Shown here in pieces: positions 1 to 7,518 of a DNA stretch of 64,000 bases. Position 1 is the first letter of the stretch; every line of letters starts with the position of its first letter. Position numbers and translations under genes: made by a program. Under the pieces are notes generated by a model, which saw nothing but the letters and a program-made list of their open reading frames with translations, was not told the DNA's origin and made no database searches. The DNA comes from Chitinophagaceae bacterium (GTDB lineage: Bacteria > Bacteroidota > Bacteroidia > Chitinophagales > Chitinophagaceae): assembly GCA_947454155.1 (NCBI GenBank), contig CANGIT010000015.1, positions 1 to 64,000 of the forward strand, written 5' to 3'.

Positions 1-46
1 CAAATGAAAATAGGTTATAAAATGGCAATAAAATGAAATAATAATA

Positions 47-832
47 ATGAGTAAACATCTAAAAATACTAACAGCGGAATATTTGAACGAGTATTCAAGC
101 GAATTAAAAATAGATTGGTTTGATGTGTTCAATCACTTCAGAACAAAAAACACTTATTCTATTAATGATTTTGAATATTACATTCAATCTTCAGCAACGT
201 ATTCGTCAAATATTGAAGGGAATAGCATTGACATAGACACGTATCTTAAAAATAAAAAATTTAAAATAAAGTCGAAACCAAAGGAAATGACTGAAATTGA
301 CGATTTGATTCTTGCTTATAATTTTGCAATGAAAAACAAATTAAGTCAAACAACATTTTTAGAATCACATAGAATTTTAAGTAACACAATATTGTCTCTC
401 AAAAGCCAAAAAGGGAAATTGAGAAATCAGCAAGTAGGCATTTTTAGTAATGGGAAAGTAGAATACATGGCGGTAGAACCTGAATTAGTTAAAGAAGAAA
501 TTAGCAAATTATTTTTTGACATAAAGGAGTTGTTAAATAGAGATTTATCTCATAAAGAAATATTTTATTATGCATCTATGATACATTTGTTATTTGAAAA
601 GATACATCCATTTATGGATGGCAATGGGAGAGCTGGAAGATTATTAGAAAAATGGTTTCTATCTGAAAAGTTGGGAGAAAATGCCTGGTCTATACAAAGC
701 GAAAAATATTATGCAAAACATAGGTCAGAATACTATAAAAAAATTCACATTGGTTTTAATTATTACGCATTAAAAATGGAGCGATGTGTTCCATTTCTTT
801 TGATGTTGCCAAAGTCATTGAATGCTGTTTAA
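47..832 (+). CDS. Fic family protein (AMP-transferase)
   Basis: 261-residue Fic-domain protein, expected to transfer AMP (or another nucleotide) from NTP to hydroxyl side chains of a target protein. The catalytic motif HPFMDGNGRAGR is complete at residues 187-198. An N-terminal inhibitory motif SSNIEG lies at 53-58, matching the (S/T)xxxE(G/N) of class II Fic proteins, which self-inhibit by blocking the ATP gamma-phosphate site. The flap region around 130-145 (VGIFSNGKVEY) is also typical. The gene is much richer in A+T than everything to its right and sits next to a candidate tRNA-Ser attachment site, so it is probably part of an integrated island. No antitoxin gene is visible in the 46 bases before it. 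Start is ATG at 47. Family assignment is secure; target is unknown. Confidence 0.93.
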   Translation: MSKHLKILTAEYLNEYSSELKIDWFDVFNHFRTKNTYSINDFEYYIQSSATYSSNIEGNSIDIDTYLKNKKFKIKSKPKEMTEIDDLILAYNFAMKNKLSQTTFLESHRILSNTILSLKSQKGKLRNQQVGIFSNGKVEYMAVEPELVKEEISKLFFDIKELLNRDLSHKEIFYYASMIHLLFEKIHPFMDGNGRAGRLLEKWFLSEKLGENAWSIQSEKYYAKHRSEYYKKIHIGFNYYALKMERCVPFLLMLPKSLNAV

Positions 833-909
833 ATTCTGAATGAAAATAAATCAAAAATTTATTGTTTAGGTTCGGGATTCTTTCTAAATTTGAACCGTTG
901 CAAGAGGGA

Positions 910-938
910 TTTTGGCATTAACGGTCGCCCTGCCAAAA
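910..938. repeat. Inverted repeat TTTTGGC/GCCAAAA
   Basis: Perfect 7-base arms at 910-916 and 932-938 with a 15-base loop. It lies about 85 bases inside the candidate attachment site, where recombinase arm-type or transfer-related sites often occur in integrative elements. That role is only a suggestion. Confidence 0.4.
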
Positions 939-1020
939 AACATTTTGCAACTTGTGACGTTGACGCGTCATGAACAACGACAACTAATTGATAATCAGTA
1001 AAATAGTATATGCGGTGTGA

Positions 1021-1038
1021 GTACCTCTCTCTCCGCCA
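1021..1038 (+). other. Candidate att site: 3' end of tRNA-Ser
   Basis: The bases CCTCTCTCTCCGCCA (1024-1038) match the usual 3' end (T-arm side, acceptor stem, CCA) of bacteroidetal tRNA-Ser genes from memory, but no tRNA body precedes them. A terminator follows after 8 bases, as after a real tRNA gene. This is the pattern left when an element integrates into a tRNA 3' end and leaves a partial copy at its far side. The AT-rich Fic gene on the left fits an element that extends beyond the window. The other copy and the integrase are not in view. Confidence 0.5.
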
Positions 1039-1046
1039 AACTAATG

Positions 1047-1073
1047 AAGCCTGCGAGTATTGCAGGCTTTTTT
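1047..1073 (+). terminator. Rho-independent terminator
   Basis: Perfect 8-base stem AAGCCTGC/GCAGGCTT (1047-1054, 1062-1069) with a 7-base loop, running into six T residues at 1068-1073. It follows the tRNA-Ser-like 3' end and probably was that tRNA gene's terminator. Confidence 0.8.
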
Positions 1074-1130
1074 CATTTGTGACCTGAGCCAGGCTTGTCT
1101 GAGTGAGAGGTAGCGAATGAAAAAAGCCGG
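1065..1130. repeat. Long inverted repeat with 13-base perfect arms
   Basis: GGCTTTTTTCATT and its exact complement AATGAAAAAAGCC (ending near 1130) flank about 40 bases. Pairing continues inward with G-U pairs and one mismatch (GTGACCT against AGGTAGCGA). The left arm is also the right half of the terminator at 1047-1073, so two alternative hairpins compete for the same bases. It could act as a terminator for transcripts from either side, or be a remnant of integration. Confidence 0.6.
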
Positions 1131-1157
1131 TTATTTAATTTCTTAAATTCCCTACAC

Positions 1158-1191
1158 TGACAACCGTCAGTCTCCATTTTGACTACCGTCA
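1158..1191. promoter_or_regulatory. Two tandem Crp/Fnr-type boxes upstream of ccoI
   Basis: Two 12-base dyads of form TGACnACCGTCA lie at 1158-1169 and 1180-1191, exactly 22 bases apart (two helical turns). The first extends to CTGAC-N4-GTCAG, the second to TTGAC-N4-GTCAT. Such 5-4-5 dyads are typical of Crp/Fnr-family regulators, including redox and oxygen sensors. They end 30 bases before the ccoI start codon. The binding protein is not in the window. Confidence 0.6.
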
Positions 1192-1221
1192 TCTTTTTAC
1201 CCATTGCCCTGAAAGAGATTT

Positions 1222-3663
1222 GTGCCTCCAAATCTTATCATCATTACTGCTACGCCATCCATAAAAACCCAATGCTACCACTGCGGCGACGATTGCTACG
1301 ACCCGATTTATCATGAAGAAAAAACGTTTTGTTGTCAGGGTTGCAAACAGGTTTTCACGCTGCTGGAAAACAATCAACTTTGTAATTACTATCAACTGGA
1401 TAGCAATCCGGGCTTAAAAGCCAAAGGGAAATTTGTCAGCGAGCGATTTGCCTATCTGGAAGATGAGTCCGTCATCCAGCAACTGACACAGTTCCGCAGC
1501 CGAGATCAGATCAATGTTACATTCAGCTTGCCACAGATGCATTGTTCTTCCTGTGTGTATCTGCTCGAAAATCTTCACCGTATCGAACCAGGCATCATCA
1601 GATCTCAAACCCATTTTACCCGAAAAGAAATTTTCATAGTATTTAATCCTCAACAAATCAGTTTGCGAAAAGTGGTAGAACTCCTTGCCTTTGTGGGTTA
1701 CGAACCTTCCTTGAGTTTGAATGATGCCGAAAAACAAAAAGAAAAGAAAACATCAAACAAATCACGCATCTATCAAATGGGTGTGGCAGGCTTTTGCTTT
1801 TCCAATATCATGATGCTCAGTTTTCCAGAATATTTTTCGGGCGGAGCCATTGAGGTTGATGGATTGAAGGCTGTTTTCACCTGGCTGATTTTCGGCTTGT
1901 CAATTCCGGTGCTTTTTTACAGTGCCCGAACTTTTTTCACCGCAGCCATCGCCGGATTCAGACAAGGCATCATCAACATTGATGCACCGATCGCACTGGC
2001 CACATTAATCACATTTTCGAGAAGTTATTACGAAATCATTTCCGGCACGGGAAGTGGGTATCTCGATTCGGGGTCGGGAATCGTTTTTTTCATGCTGATC
2101 GGCCGTTGGTTTCAAGATCGTACTTACGACGCCATTGCATTCGACCGAAATTATTTATCTTTTTTTCCATTAGGGGTTACAGTGATGAGGGGAGACCAAG
2201 AACATTCCATTCCGGCCACACAACTAAAAAAAGGGGATCGGATTGTGTTGAGAAATGAAGAGATGATTCCGGCTGATGCCCTCTTGCTGGAAGGCGATGC
2301 CCGTATCGATTATAGCTTTGTAACAGGAGAGAACACTCCGGTGTTGGTGTCTCATCAAGAATTGGTACAAGCCGGAGGCAAACAGTTGGGAGGAAGGATT
2401 CAACTCGAAATCGTGAACGAGGCTTCACAAAGCTATATCACTCAGCTTTGGAACAAGAACGAATTGGGGCAATCCAAAAACAAAGCAGAATCATTCATCC
2501 ATCCATGGGCCAGATATTTTACCATAACCTTGTTTGCTGTGGCACTAGGCGGTTTCATATACTGGAGCATAACTGACCCTGTCAAAGCATTTCCGGCGCT
2601 GACCTCGGTACTGATTGTGGCTTGTCCCTGTACACTATTGTTATCGGCTACTTTTACCAATGGACACATGTTAAGCATTTTTGGCAAACATCAGTTGTAC
2701 ATGAAAAATGCCAATGTGATTGAAACGCTGGCAGATGTTGACACGGTGGTGTTTGATAAAACAGGCACCATTACTTTAAAAGATGAAGCAAAAGTGGAAT
2801 TCGTGGGGCCTGCATTAGAGGCATCATCACTCCAAAAAATCGCCGCCCTCAGCAGTCACTCGGCACATCCCCTCAGTAAAATATTGTTCCATCATTTACA
2901 ATTTCAAGCTCATCATTTACCCGCTGTTTATCATTTCACAGAGATAGCAGGCAAAGGCATGCAGGCCAATATCGATGGCACTCAGGTGAAATTAGGCGCG
3001 GCCGGTTTTATTATGCCCAATCAAATACTCAAATCGCAACCTGAAGGCACCGTCATTCATGTGTCGATAGGAGGAAATTACAAGGGCTATTTCAAAGTCA
3101 ACAACCAATACCGCAAAGGGCTCGATTCCATGGTTGAAGCCCTTCGGCTATCCGGTTATCAATTGAAGGTTTTATCGGGTGATCATGATGGAGAGGCGAA
3201 ATTTTTATCGCATTTGATGGGACCAGATACAGAAATGTTATTTCAGCAAAATCCACAGGACAAGCTGGATCAGCTAAAAAAATGGCAAGCACAAGGCAAG
3301 AAAATTCTGATGGTGGGAGATGGGTTAAACGATGCCGGGGCTTTGCTTCAGAGTGAGGTAGGGATTGCCGTGAGTGATGATGCCTCCAGGTTCACACCGG
3401 CTAGCGACGCCATCATCCAGGGCAATGTCTTGCACAAACTTCATCAACTGATCCAATTTGCCCGATCAGGAAAAACAATCATCTCCATATGCTTTGTTGT
3501 TTCCATCCTGTATAACATCATTGGATTGTCCATTGCGGTTCAGGCAAAATTATCACCCATCATTGCCGCGATGTTGATGCCAGCGAGCAGCATCAGCGTG
3601 GTGTTGCTAACGCTTTTACTTAGTCGCTTTTTTGCCTGGAAATACAAATTGATGAAAAAATAG
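1222..3663 (+). CDS. ccoI: CcoI/FixI-type copper P-type ATPase
   Basis: 813-residue P1B ATPase expected to move copper across the cytoplasmic membrane for cbb3 oxidase assembly. Domains in order: N-terminal cysteine-rich metal-binding domain (CYHCGDDC at 18-25, FCCQGC at 36-41), HMA-like CSSC at 108-111, actuator-domain TGEN at 368-371, transmembrane CPC at 468-470, phosphorylation site DKTGT at 512-516, HP at 549-550, and hinge GDGLND at 699-704. All catalytic residues are present. The start is GTG at 1222; no in-frame ATG precedes the metal-binding cysteines. It lies 140 bases ahead of ccoS, and the gap carries an Fnr-type box, so it may be transcribed separately from ccoS onward. TGEN in place of TGES is common in this subfamily. 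Confidence 0.95.
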   Translation: MPPNLIIITATPSIKTQCYHCGDDCYDPIYHEEKTFCCQGCKQVFTLLENNQLCNYYQLDSNPGLKAKGKFVSERFAYLEDESVIQQLTQFRSRDQINVTFSLPQMHCSSCVYLLENLHRIEPGIIRSQTHFTRKEIFIVFNPQQISLRKVVELLAFVGYEPSLSLNDAEKQKEKKTSNKSRIYQMGVAGFCFSNIMMLSFPEYFSGGAIEVDGLKAVFTWLIFGLSIPVLFYSARTFFTAAIAGFRQGIINIDAPIALATLITFSRSYYEIISGTGSGYLDSGSGIVFFMLIGRWFQDRTYDAIAFDRNYLSFFPLGVTVMRGDQEHSIPATQLKKGDRIVLRNEEMIPADALLLEGDARIDYSFVTGENTPVLVSHQELVQAGGKQLGGRIQLEIVNEASQSYITQLWNKNELGQSKNKAESFIHPWARYFTITLFAVALGGFIYWSITDPVKAFPALTSVLIVACPCTLLLSATFTNGHMLSIFGKHQLYMKNANVIETLADVDTVVFDKTGTITLKDEAKVEFVGPALEASSLQKIAALSSHSAHPLSKILFHHLQFQAHHLPAVYHFTEIAGKGMQANIDGTQVKLGAAGFIMPNQILKSQPEGTVIHVSIGGNYKGYFKVNNQYRKGLDSMVEALRLSGYQLKVLSGDHDGEAKFLSHLMGPDTEMLFQQNPQDKLDQLKKWQAQGKKILMVGDGLNDAGALLQSEVGIAVSDDASRFTPASDAIIQGNVLHKLHQLIQFARSGKTIISICFVVSILYNIIGLSIAVQAKLSPIIAAMLMPASSISVVLLTLLLSRFFAWKYKLMKK

Positions 3664-3717
3664 TCAGGGGTTGATTCATCGAATAGGATCATCATCTAAA
3701 CATATAAAAAACAGGAA

Positions 3718-3731
3718 TTGATGATTATCAT
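3718..3731. promoter_or_regulatory. Fnr-like box upstream of ccoS-ccoNO
   Basis: TTGAT-GATT-ATCAT matches the Fnr consensus TTGAT-N4-ATCAA at 9 of 10 positions. It is centred about 80 bases before the ccoS start. The position suits an activator of the oxidase operon under low oxygen. The half-sites differ from those before ccoI (TTGAC/GTCAA type), so two different regulators of the same family may be involved. Confidence 0.6.
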
Positions 3732-3803
3732 TAAACCAAATGACGAAAATCAGTACCTACCCCATAACCCTGGAATACTTTTGACTATCAAAACTTTATA
3801 CAG

Positions 3804-3995
3804 TTGACTGCTTTATTCATCCTGATTGGAATCAGCATTTTGGTGGCCGGTAGCTTCTTAACCGCATTTATCTGGAGCGTTAAAAATGGCCAATACGACG
3901 ACGATTATACACCCTCCATTAGAATTCTTTTTGATGACGACAAAAGCATCGCATCATCAACTTCAACCACTTCTTCAACTACATCCAAAACATAA
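3804..3995 (+). CDS. ccoS: Cbb3 oxidase assembly protein CcoS
   Basis: 63-residue single-span membrane protein needed for cofactor insertion into cbb3 oxidase. One hydrophobic helix (about residues 2-25) is followed by the family hallmark GQYDDDYTPSIRILFDD, then a Ser/Thr-rich tail. The start is TTG at 3804, giving TALFILIGISILVAG after the initiator; no ATG is available in frame and this length matches the family. The stop is four bases before ccoNO. The Ser/Thr tail (about residues 50-63) is not usual and may be disordered. Confidence 0.9.
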   Translation: MTALFILIGISILVAGSFLTAFIWSVKNGQYDDDYTPSIRILFDDDKSIASSTSTTSSTTSKT

Positions 3996-3999
3996 TCTT

Positions 4000-6135
4000 A
4001 TGCAACTTGAAAAATTCTATTACGACAACAAAACGGTAAGAAATTTCGCGTACGCCACCATGTTATGGGGCGTAGTGGGAATGCTGGCCGGTTTATGGGT
4101 AGCGTTACAATTAGTCTTTCCCTCTTTGAACATCACAAAATACGGCTCGTTTGGACGATTACGCCCATTGCACACCAATGCGGTGATTTTTGCTTTTGTA
4201 GGAAACGGCATTTTCATGGGCGTTTATTATTCCTTACAACGCTTATGTAAGACGAGAATGTTCAGCGACACGCTGAGCAAAATCCATTTCTGGGGCTGGC
4301 AATTGATTATCGTAGCGGCCGCCATCACACTGCCTTTGGGCATTACCGCCGGTAAGGAATATGCCGAACTGGAATGGCCTATTGATATCGCCATCGCTTT
4401 GATATGGGTGGTATTTGGATGGAACATGTTTGGTACCATCATCAAAAGGAGAGAGAAGCATCTTTATGTGGCCATCTGGTTTTACATCGCCACTTTCGTC
4501 ACCGTAGCTGTTTTGCACATCGTCAATTCATTCGAGTTGCCTGTTTCTTTTCTCAAAAGCTATTCTTGGTATGCCGGTGTTCAGGATGCACTGGTGCAAT
4601 GGTGGTATGGTCATAATGCCGTAGCCTTCTTTCTTACCACACCTTATCTCGGTCTGATGTATTATTATATGCCTAAGGCCGCCAATCGCCCTGTTTATTC
4701 TTATCGTTTATCCATCATACACTTCTGGGCCCTCATTTTCCTTTATATCTGGGCCGGCCCACATCACTTGTTGTACACTGCGTTGCCCAACTGGGCGCAA
4801 TCGCTGGGTGTGGTATTTTCCTTCATGCTCATTTTCCCCAGCTGGGGCGGAATGATCAATGGCTTGTTGACGTTAAGGGGCGCATGGGATAGGGTGAGAG
4901 ACGACGTTATCTTAAAATTCATGGTTGTAGCCGTTACCGCCTATGGCATGGCAACTTTTGAAGGACCGATGCTTTCTTTGAAAAATGTGAACGCCATCAG
5001 TCACTTTACCGACTGGATCATTGCTCACGTGCATATTGGTGCGCTGGGATGGAACGGTATGCTCACCTTCGGTATTCTCTACTGGTTGATTCCGCGGATT
5101 TTCAACACGCCACTTTATTCTAAAAAATTGGCCAATCAGCATTTCTGGCTGGGCACTTTGGGTATCGTGTTCTATGCAGTTCCCATGTATTGGGCTGGTT
5201 TCATGCAAAGCTCCATGTGGAAACAATTCACTGAAGCCGGTCAAATCAAGTATACTTTTTTAGAAACCGTCACATCCATGAGACCTTTCTATATCATGCG
5301 TTCCGCAGGAGGGACGCTTTATCTCATCGGCGTGATTTTCATGGTTTACAATCTCATCAAAACTGTAAAATCGGGCAAACTGGTGGCCAATGAGGAAGCT
5401 GAAGCAGCTCCAATGATGAAAGAGGAAAAATCACATGCCGGTGAACACTGGCACAGATGGATTGAAAGAAAACCGGTTCAAATGATGATCCTTTCCCTGG
5501 TAGTGATTTTGATTGGCGGTATCGTGGAACTCATTCCCACTTTTCTGATCAAATCTAATATTCCTACCATCACAGAAGTGAAACCTTATACACCTCTTGA
5601 ATTACAAGGCCGCGACCTCTATATCAGAGAGGGATGCTATGTCTGTCACTCACAAATGGTTCGCCCTTTCAGAAGCGAAACCGAGCGTTATGGAGAATAT
5701 TCAAAAGCAGGCGAATTTGTATACGACCATCCTTTCCAGTGGGGAAGCAAAAGAACCGGTCCCGATCTGGCGCGTGAGGGTGTGGGCAACCTGAAGAAAA
5801 GCAATGGCTGGCATTTCCGCCATTTGAGAGAACCGTCGTCCATGAGCGAAGGCTCCATCATGCCTCCCTATCCACATCTGCTGGAGCAAGACCTTGACAC
5901 CAGCAGTACCGTGGCAAAAATCAATGCAATGAGAACTCTCGGAGTACCTTATACGAAAGGGTATGAACATCAGGCCAACGCCGATCTTATGCAACAGTCC
6001 ATGGACATCTCTCAAAATCTTTATGCCGACAGCATCAGGGTGGCACCCAGTAAGGAAGTCATCGCCCTCATCGCTTACTTGCAAAGGCTCGGAAAAGACA
6101 TCGACAAATCTCATTCCATCACTACTAAACCTTAA
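4000..6135 (+). CDS. ccoNO: Fused cbb3 oxidase subunits I and II (CcoN-CcoO)
   Basis: 711-residue fusion of the catalytic haem-copper subunit CcoN (about 1-460) and monohaem cytochrome c subunit CcoO (about 490-711). CcoN shows haem/copper ligands: H58 in RPLHTNA, H205 in WWYGHNAV (CuB), H255-H256 in GPHH, and H343/H345 in AHVHIGALGW. CcoO has a membrane anchor at about 493-518 and haem site CYVCH at 546-550. This fusion is normal in Bacteroidota. The frame is open back to 3886, but those 38 codons overlap ccoS in another frame; ATG at 4000 gives the proper N-terminus MQLEKFYYDN. Acts in the inner membrane as the terminal oxidase for low oxygen. Confidence 0.97.
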   Translation: MQLEKFYYDNKTVRNFAYATMLWGVVGMLAGLWVALQLVFPSLNITKYGSFGRLRPLHTNAVIFAFVGNGIFMGVYYSLQRLCKTRMFSDTLSKIHFWGWQLIIVAAAITLPLGITAGKEYAELEWPIDIAIALIWVVFGWNMFGTIIKRREKHLYVAIWFYIATFVTVAVLHIVNSFELPVSFLKSYSWYAGVQDALVQWWYGHNAVAFFLTTPYLGLMYYYMPKAANRPVYSYRLSIIHFWALIFLYIWAGPHHLLYTALPNWAQSLGVVFSFMLIFPSWGGMINGLLTLRGAWDRVRDDVILKFMVVAVTAYGMATFEGPMLSLKNVNAISHFTDWIIAHVHIGALGWNGMLTFGILYWLIPRIFNTPLYSKKLANQHFWLGTLGIVFYAVPMYWAGFMQSSMWKQFTEAGQIKYTFLETVTSMRPFYIMRSAGGTLYLIGVIFMVYNLIKTVKSGKLVANEEAEAAPMMKEEKSHAGEHWHRWIERKPVQMMILSLVVILIGGIVELIPTFLIKSNIPTITEVKPYTPLELQGRDLYIREGCYVCHSQMVRPFRSETERYGEYSKAGEFVYDHPFQWGSKRTGPDLAREGVGNLKKSNGWHFRHLREPSSMSEGSIMPPYPHLLEQDLDTSSTVAKINAMRTLGVPYTKGYEHQANADLMQQSMDISQNLYADSIRVAPSKEVIALIAYLQRLGKDIDKSHSITTKP

Positions 6136-6138
6136 GTC

Positions 6139-6336
6139 ATGTTCAAATTCATCAAACAATACGCCGAAACGATTGACAATGCTCAGATTTATCCATTGTT
6201 TTCACTGCTGATCTTCTTTCTCTTTTTTGTTGTGCTGCTGGTTTTGGTAAAGAAAATGGATAAGAAAAGAGTGGATGAGCTATCGCACATTCCTTTTGAA
6301 AATGAAAGTGCTTTGAATGATTACTCCAAACCATAA
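6139..6336 (+). CDS. ccoQ: Cbb3 oxidase small subunit CcoQ-like
   Basis: 65-residue protein with one transmembrane helix (about 19-38) and a short charged cytoplasmic tail (KKMDKKRVDELSHIPFE). Size, topology and position between ccoNO and ccoP fit CcoQ/FixQ, which stabilises the oxidase complex. Sequence conservation in this family is low, so the call leans on context. It starts three bases after the ccoNO stop. Confidence 0.85.
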   Translation: MFKFIKQYAETIDNAQIYPLFSLLIFFLFFVVLLVLVKKMDKKRVDELSHIPFENESALNDYSKP

Positions 6337-6349
6337 AATCGATTGCATC

Positions 6350-7513
6350 ATGAATATCAAATCAAACATTATAAAACTTACTACAGCCTTTGCTTTGCTG
6401 GGATTGAACTCTAATACCATGGCACAAGATGCCGCCTCAAAACCCGCCACTGAATCTTCCTTGGCCAATCCGCTGGAAATAGCGCTTATTGTAACCGCCA
6501 TCGTTCTCTTGTTTGTGCTTTGGGGCATGGGTCAAGCGCTGGTGGCCATCAGTAAAGTGGTCAGAGACAAGCAAAAACAATCCACCGCCGCAATGATCAT
6601 TTTATTGCTGCTTTCGTTTTTTGGACAAAGTTTGTTTGCACAAACCGCCACAGCGGCTACCACAGATGCCGTAGCAACAGCAACTAGCTATGGAGGACTT
6701 TCTTACACTTCATTTCTTTCGCTGGTAGCTGTAATTGGCACCGAAATCCTTGCCATCGTTTTTCTTTCCATCGTCATCAAAAGAATGTATGAAGAGCTGA
6801 TGCCTGAAGAAGCCAAAAAGAAAACCACGTTCAGCAAATTGACCATCTGGTGGTCGAATATGGACAAGAAAATATTTACCAAAGCCATCCCTGTGGAAAA
6901 AGAGGCCGACGTATTGCTTGACCATGATTACGATGGCATCCGTGAACTTGACAATGCTTTGCCACCCTGGTGGAAATATGGCTTTTACTTCACCATTGTT
7001 GTGGGTTTCATCTACCTGCTCAACTTTCATGTATTCGGCACCGGTATGAATCCAACAGAAGAATACAATGCCGAAATGGAAAAAGCCAAAGTTCAGATTG
7101 AACAATATGAAGCCATGAACAAAGACAAGATAGATGAAAACAATGTGCCTATGGCTGATGCCACCGGAATCACAGCTGGCAATGAAATCTTTCACCAGCC
7201 CGGCATGTGTCTGAGTTGTCATGGTGCCAATGGTGAAGGCGGTGCAGGGCCGAACTTGACCGATGAATATTGGATTCACAAAGGTTCACTGAACGATATT
7301 TATAAAAGCATCAAAACCGGTTATCCCGATAAAGGCATGCAATCCTGGGAGAAAACTTTCACCCCCAAACAAATCAGTCATTTGGCCAGCTATATCAAAT
7401 CCATCAGAGGCACGAACCCTGCCAATGCCCAACCACCCAAAGGCGAACTTTGGATAGAAGCCGGCACCGACACCACAAAAAAAGCAATGTCAGACGCTGT
7501 AACAGGTAAATAA
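6350..7513 (+). CDS. ccoP: Cbb3 oxidase cytochrome c subunit CcoP (single haem)
   Basis: 387-residue subunit passing electrons to CcoNO. It has an N-terminal hydrophobic segment (about 1-26, ending TMAQ), further membrane helices near 42-65, 82-98 and 119-143, and the FixP N-terminal domain hallmark LDNALPPWW at 200-208 followed by another helix. The only haem motif is CLSCH at 287-291, with a likely Met ligand at M330 (DKGMQSW). Classical CcoP carries two haems, so this is a monohaem form with a long N-terminal extension. Start chosen at ATG 6350; the frame is open from 6317, which would overlap ccoQ. Confidence 0.93.
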   Translation: MNIKSNIIKLTTAFALLGLNSNTMAQDAASKPATESSLANPLEIALIVTAIVLLFVLWGMGQALVAISKVVRDKQKQSTAAMIILLLLSFFGQSLFAQTATAATTDAVATATSYGGLSYTSFLSLVAVIGTEILAIVFLSIVIKRMYEELMPEEAKKKTTFSKLTIWWSNMDKKIFTKAIPVEKEADVLLDHDYDGIRELDNALPPWWKYGFYFTIVVGFIYLLNFHVFGTGMNPTEEYNAEMEKAKVQIEQYEAMNKDKIDENNVPMADATGITAGNEIFHQPGMCLSCHGANGEGGAGPNLTDEYWIHKGSLNDIYKSIKTGYPDKGMQSWEKTFTPKQISHLASYIKSIRGTNPANAQPPKGELWIEAGTDTTKKAMSDAVTGK

Positions 7514-7518
7514 GCCCC

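Larger units (their letters stand above)
833..1221. other. Intergenic region at island/core boundary
   Basis: This 389-base gap holds no convincing gene. It contains, in order: an inverted repeat (TTTTGGC/GCCAAAA), a perfect 10-base palindrome TGACGCGTCA at 961-970, the tRNA-Ser-like 3' end, a rho-independent terminator, a long inverted repeat sharing that terminator, and two tandem TGAC-N4-GTCA boxes ahead of ccoI. Base composition changes from AT-rich (left) to the average of the window (right) within this gap. Confidence 0.7.

Noticed and set aside
3886..3999. 38-codon N-terminal extension of CcoN
   Set aside because: It lies inside ccoS in another frame and matches nothing in CcoN; ATG at 4000 gives the conserved N-terminus.
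5701..6159. 152-codon open frame antisense to ccoNO
   Set aside because: Shadow of the CcoO cytochrome domain; its peptide has no domain and the sense gene is certain.
6710..7279. 189-codon open frame antisense to ccoP
   Set aside because: Antisense to conserved CcoP codons; His/Phe-rich peptide with no family features.
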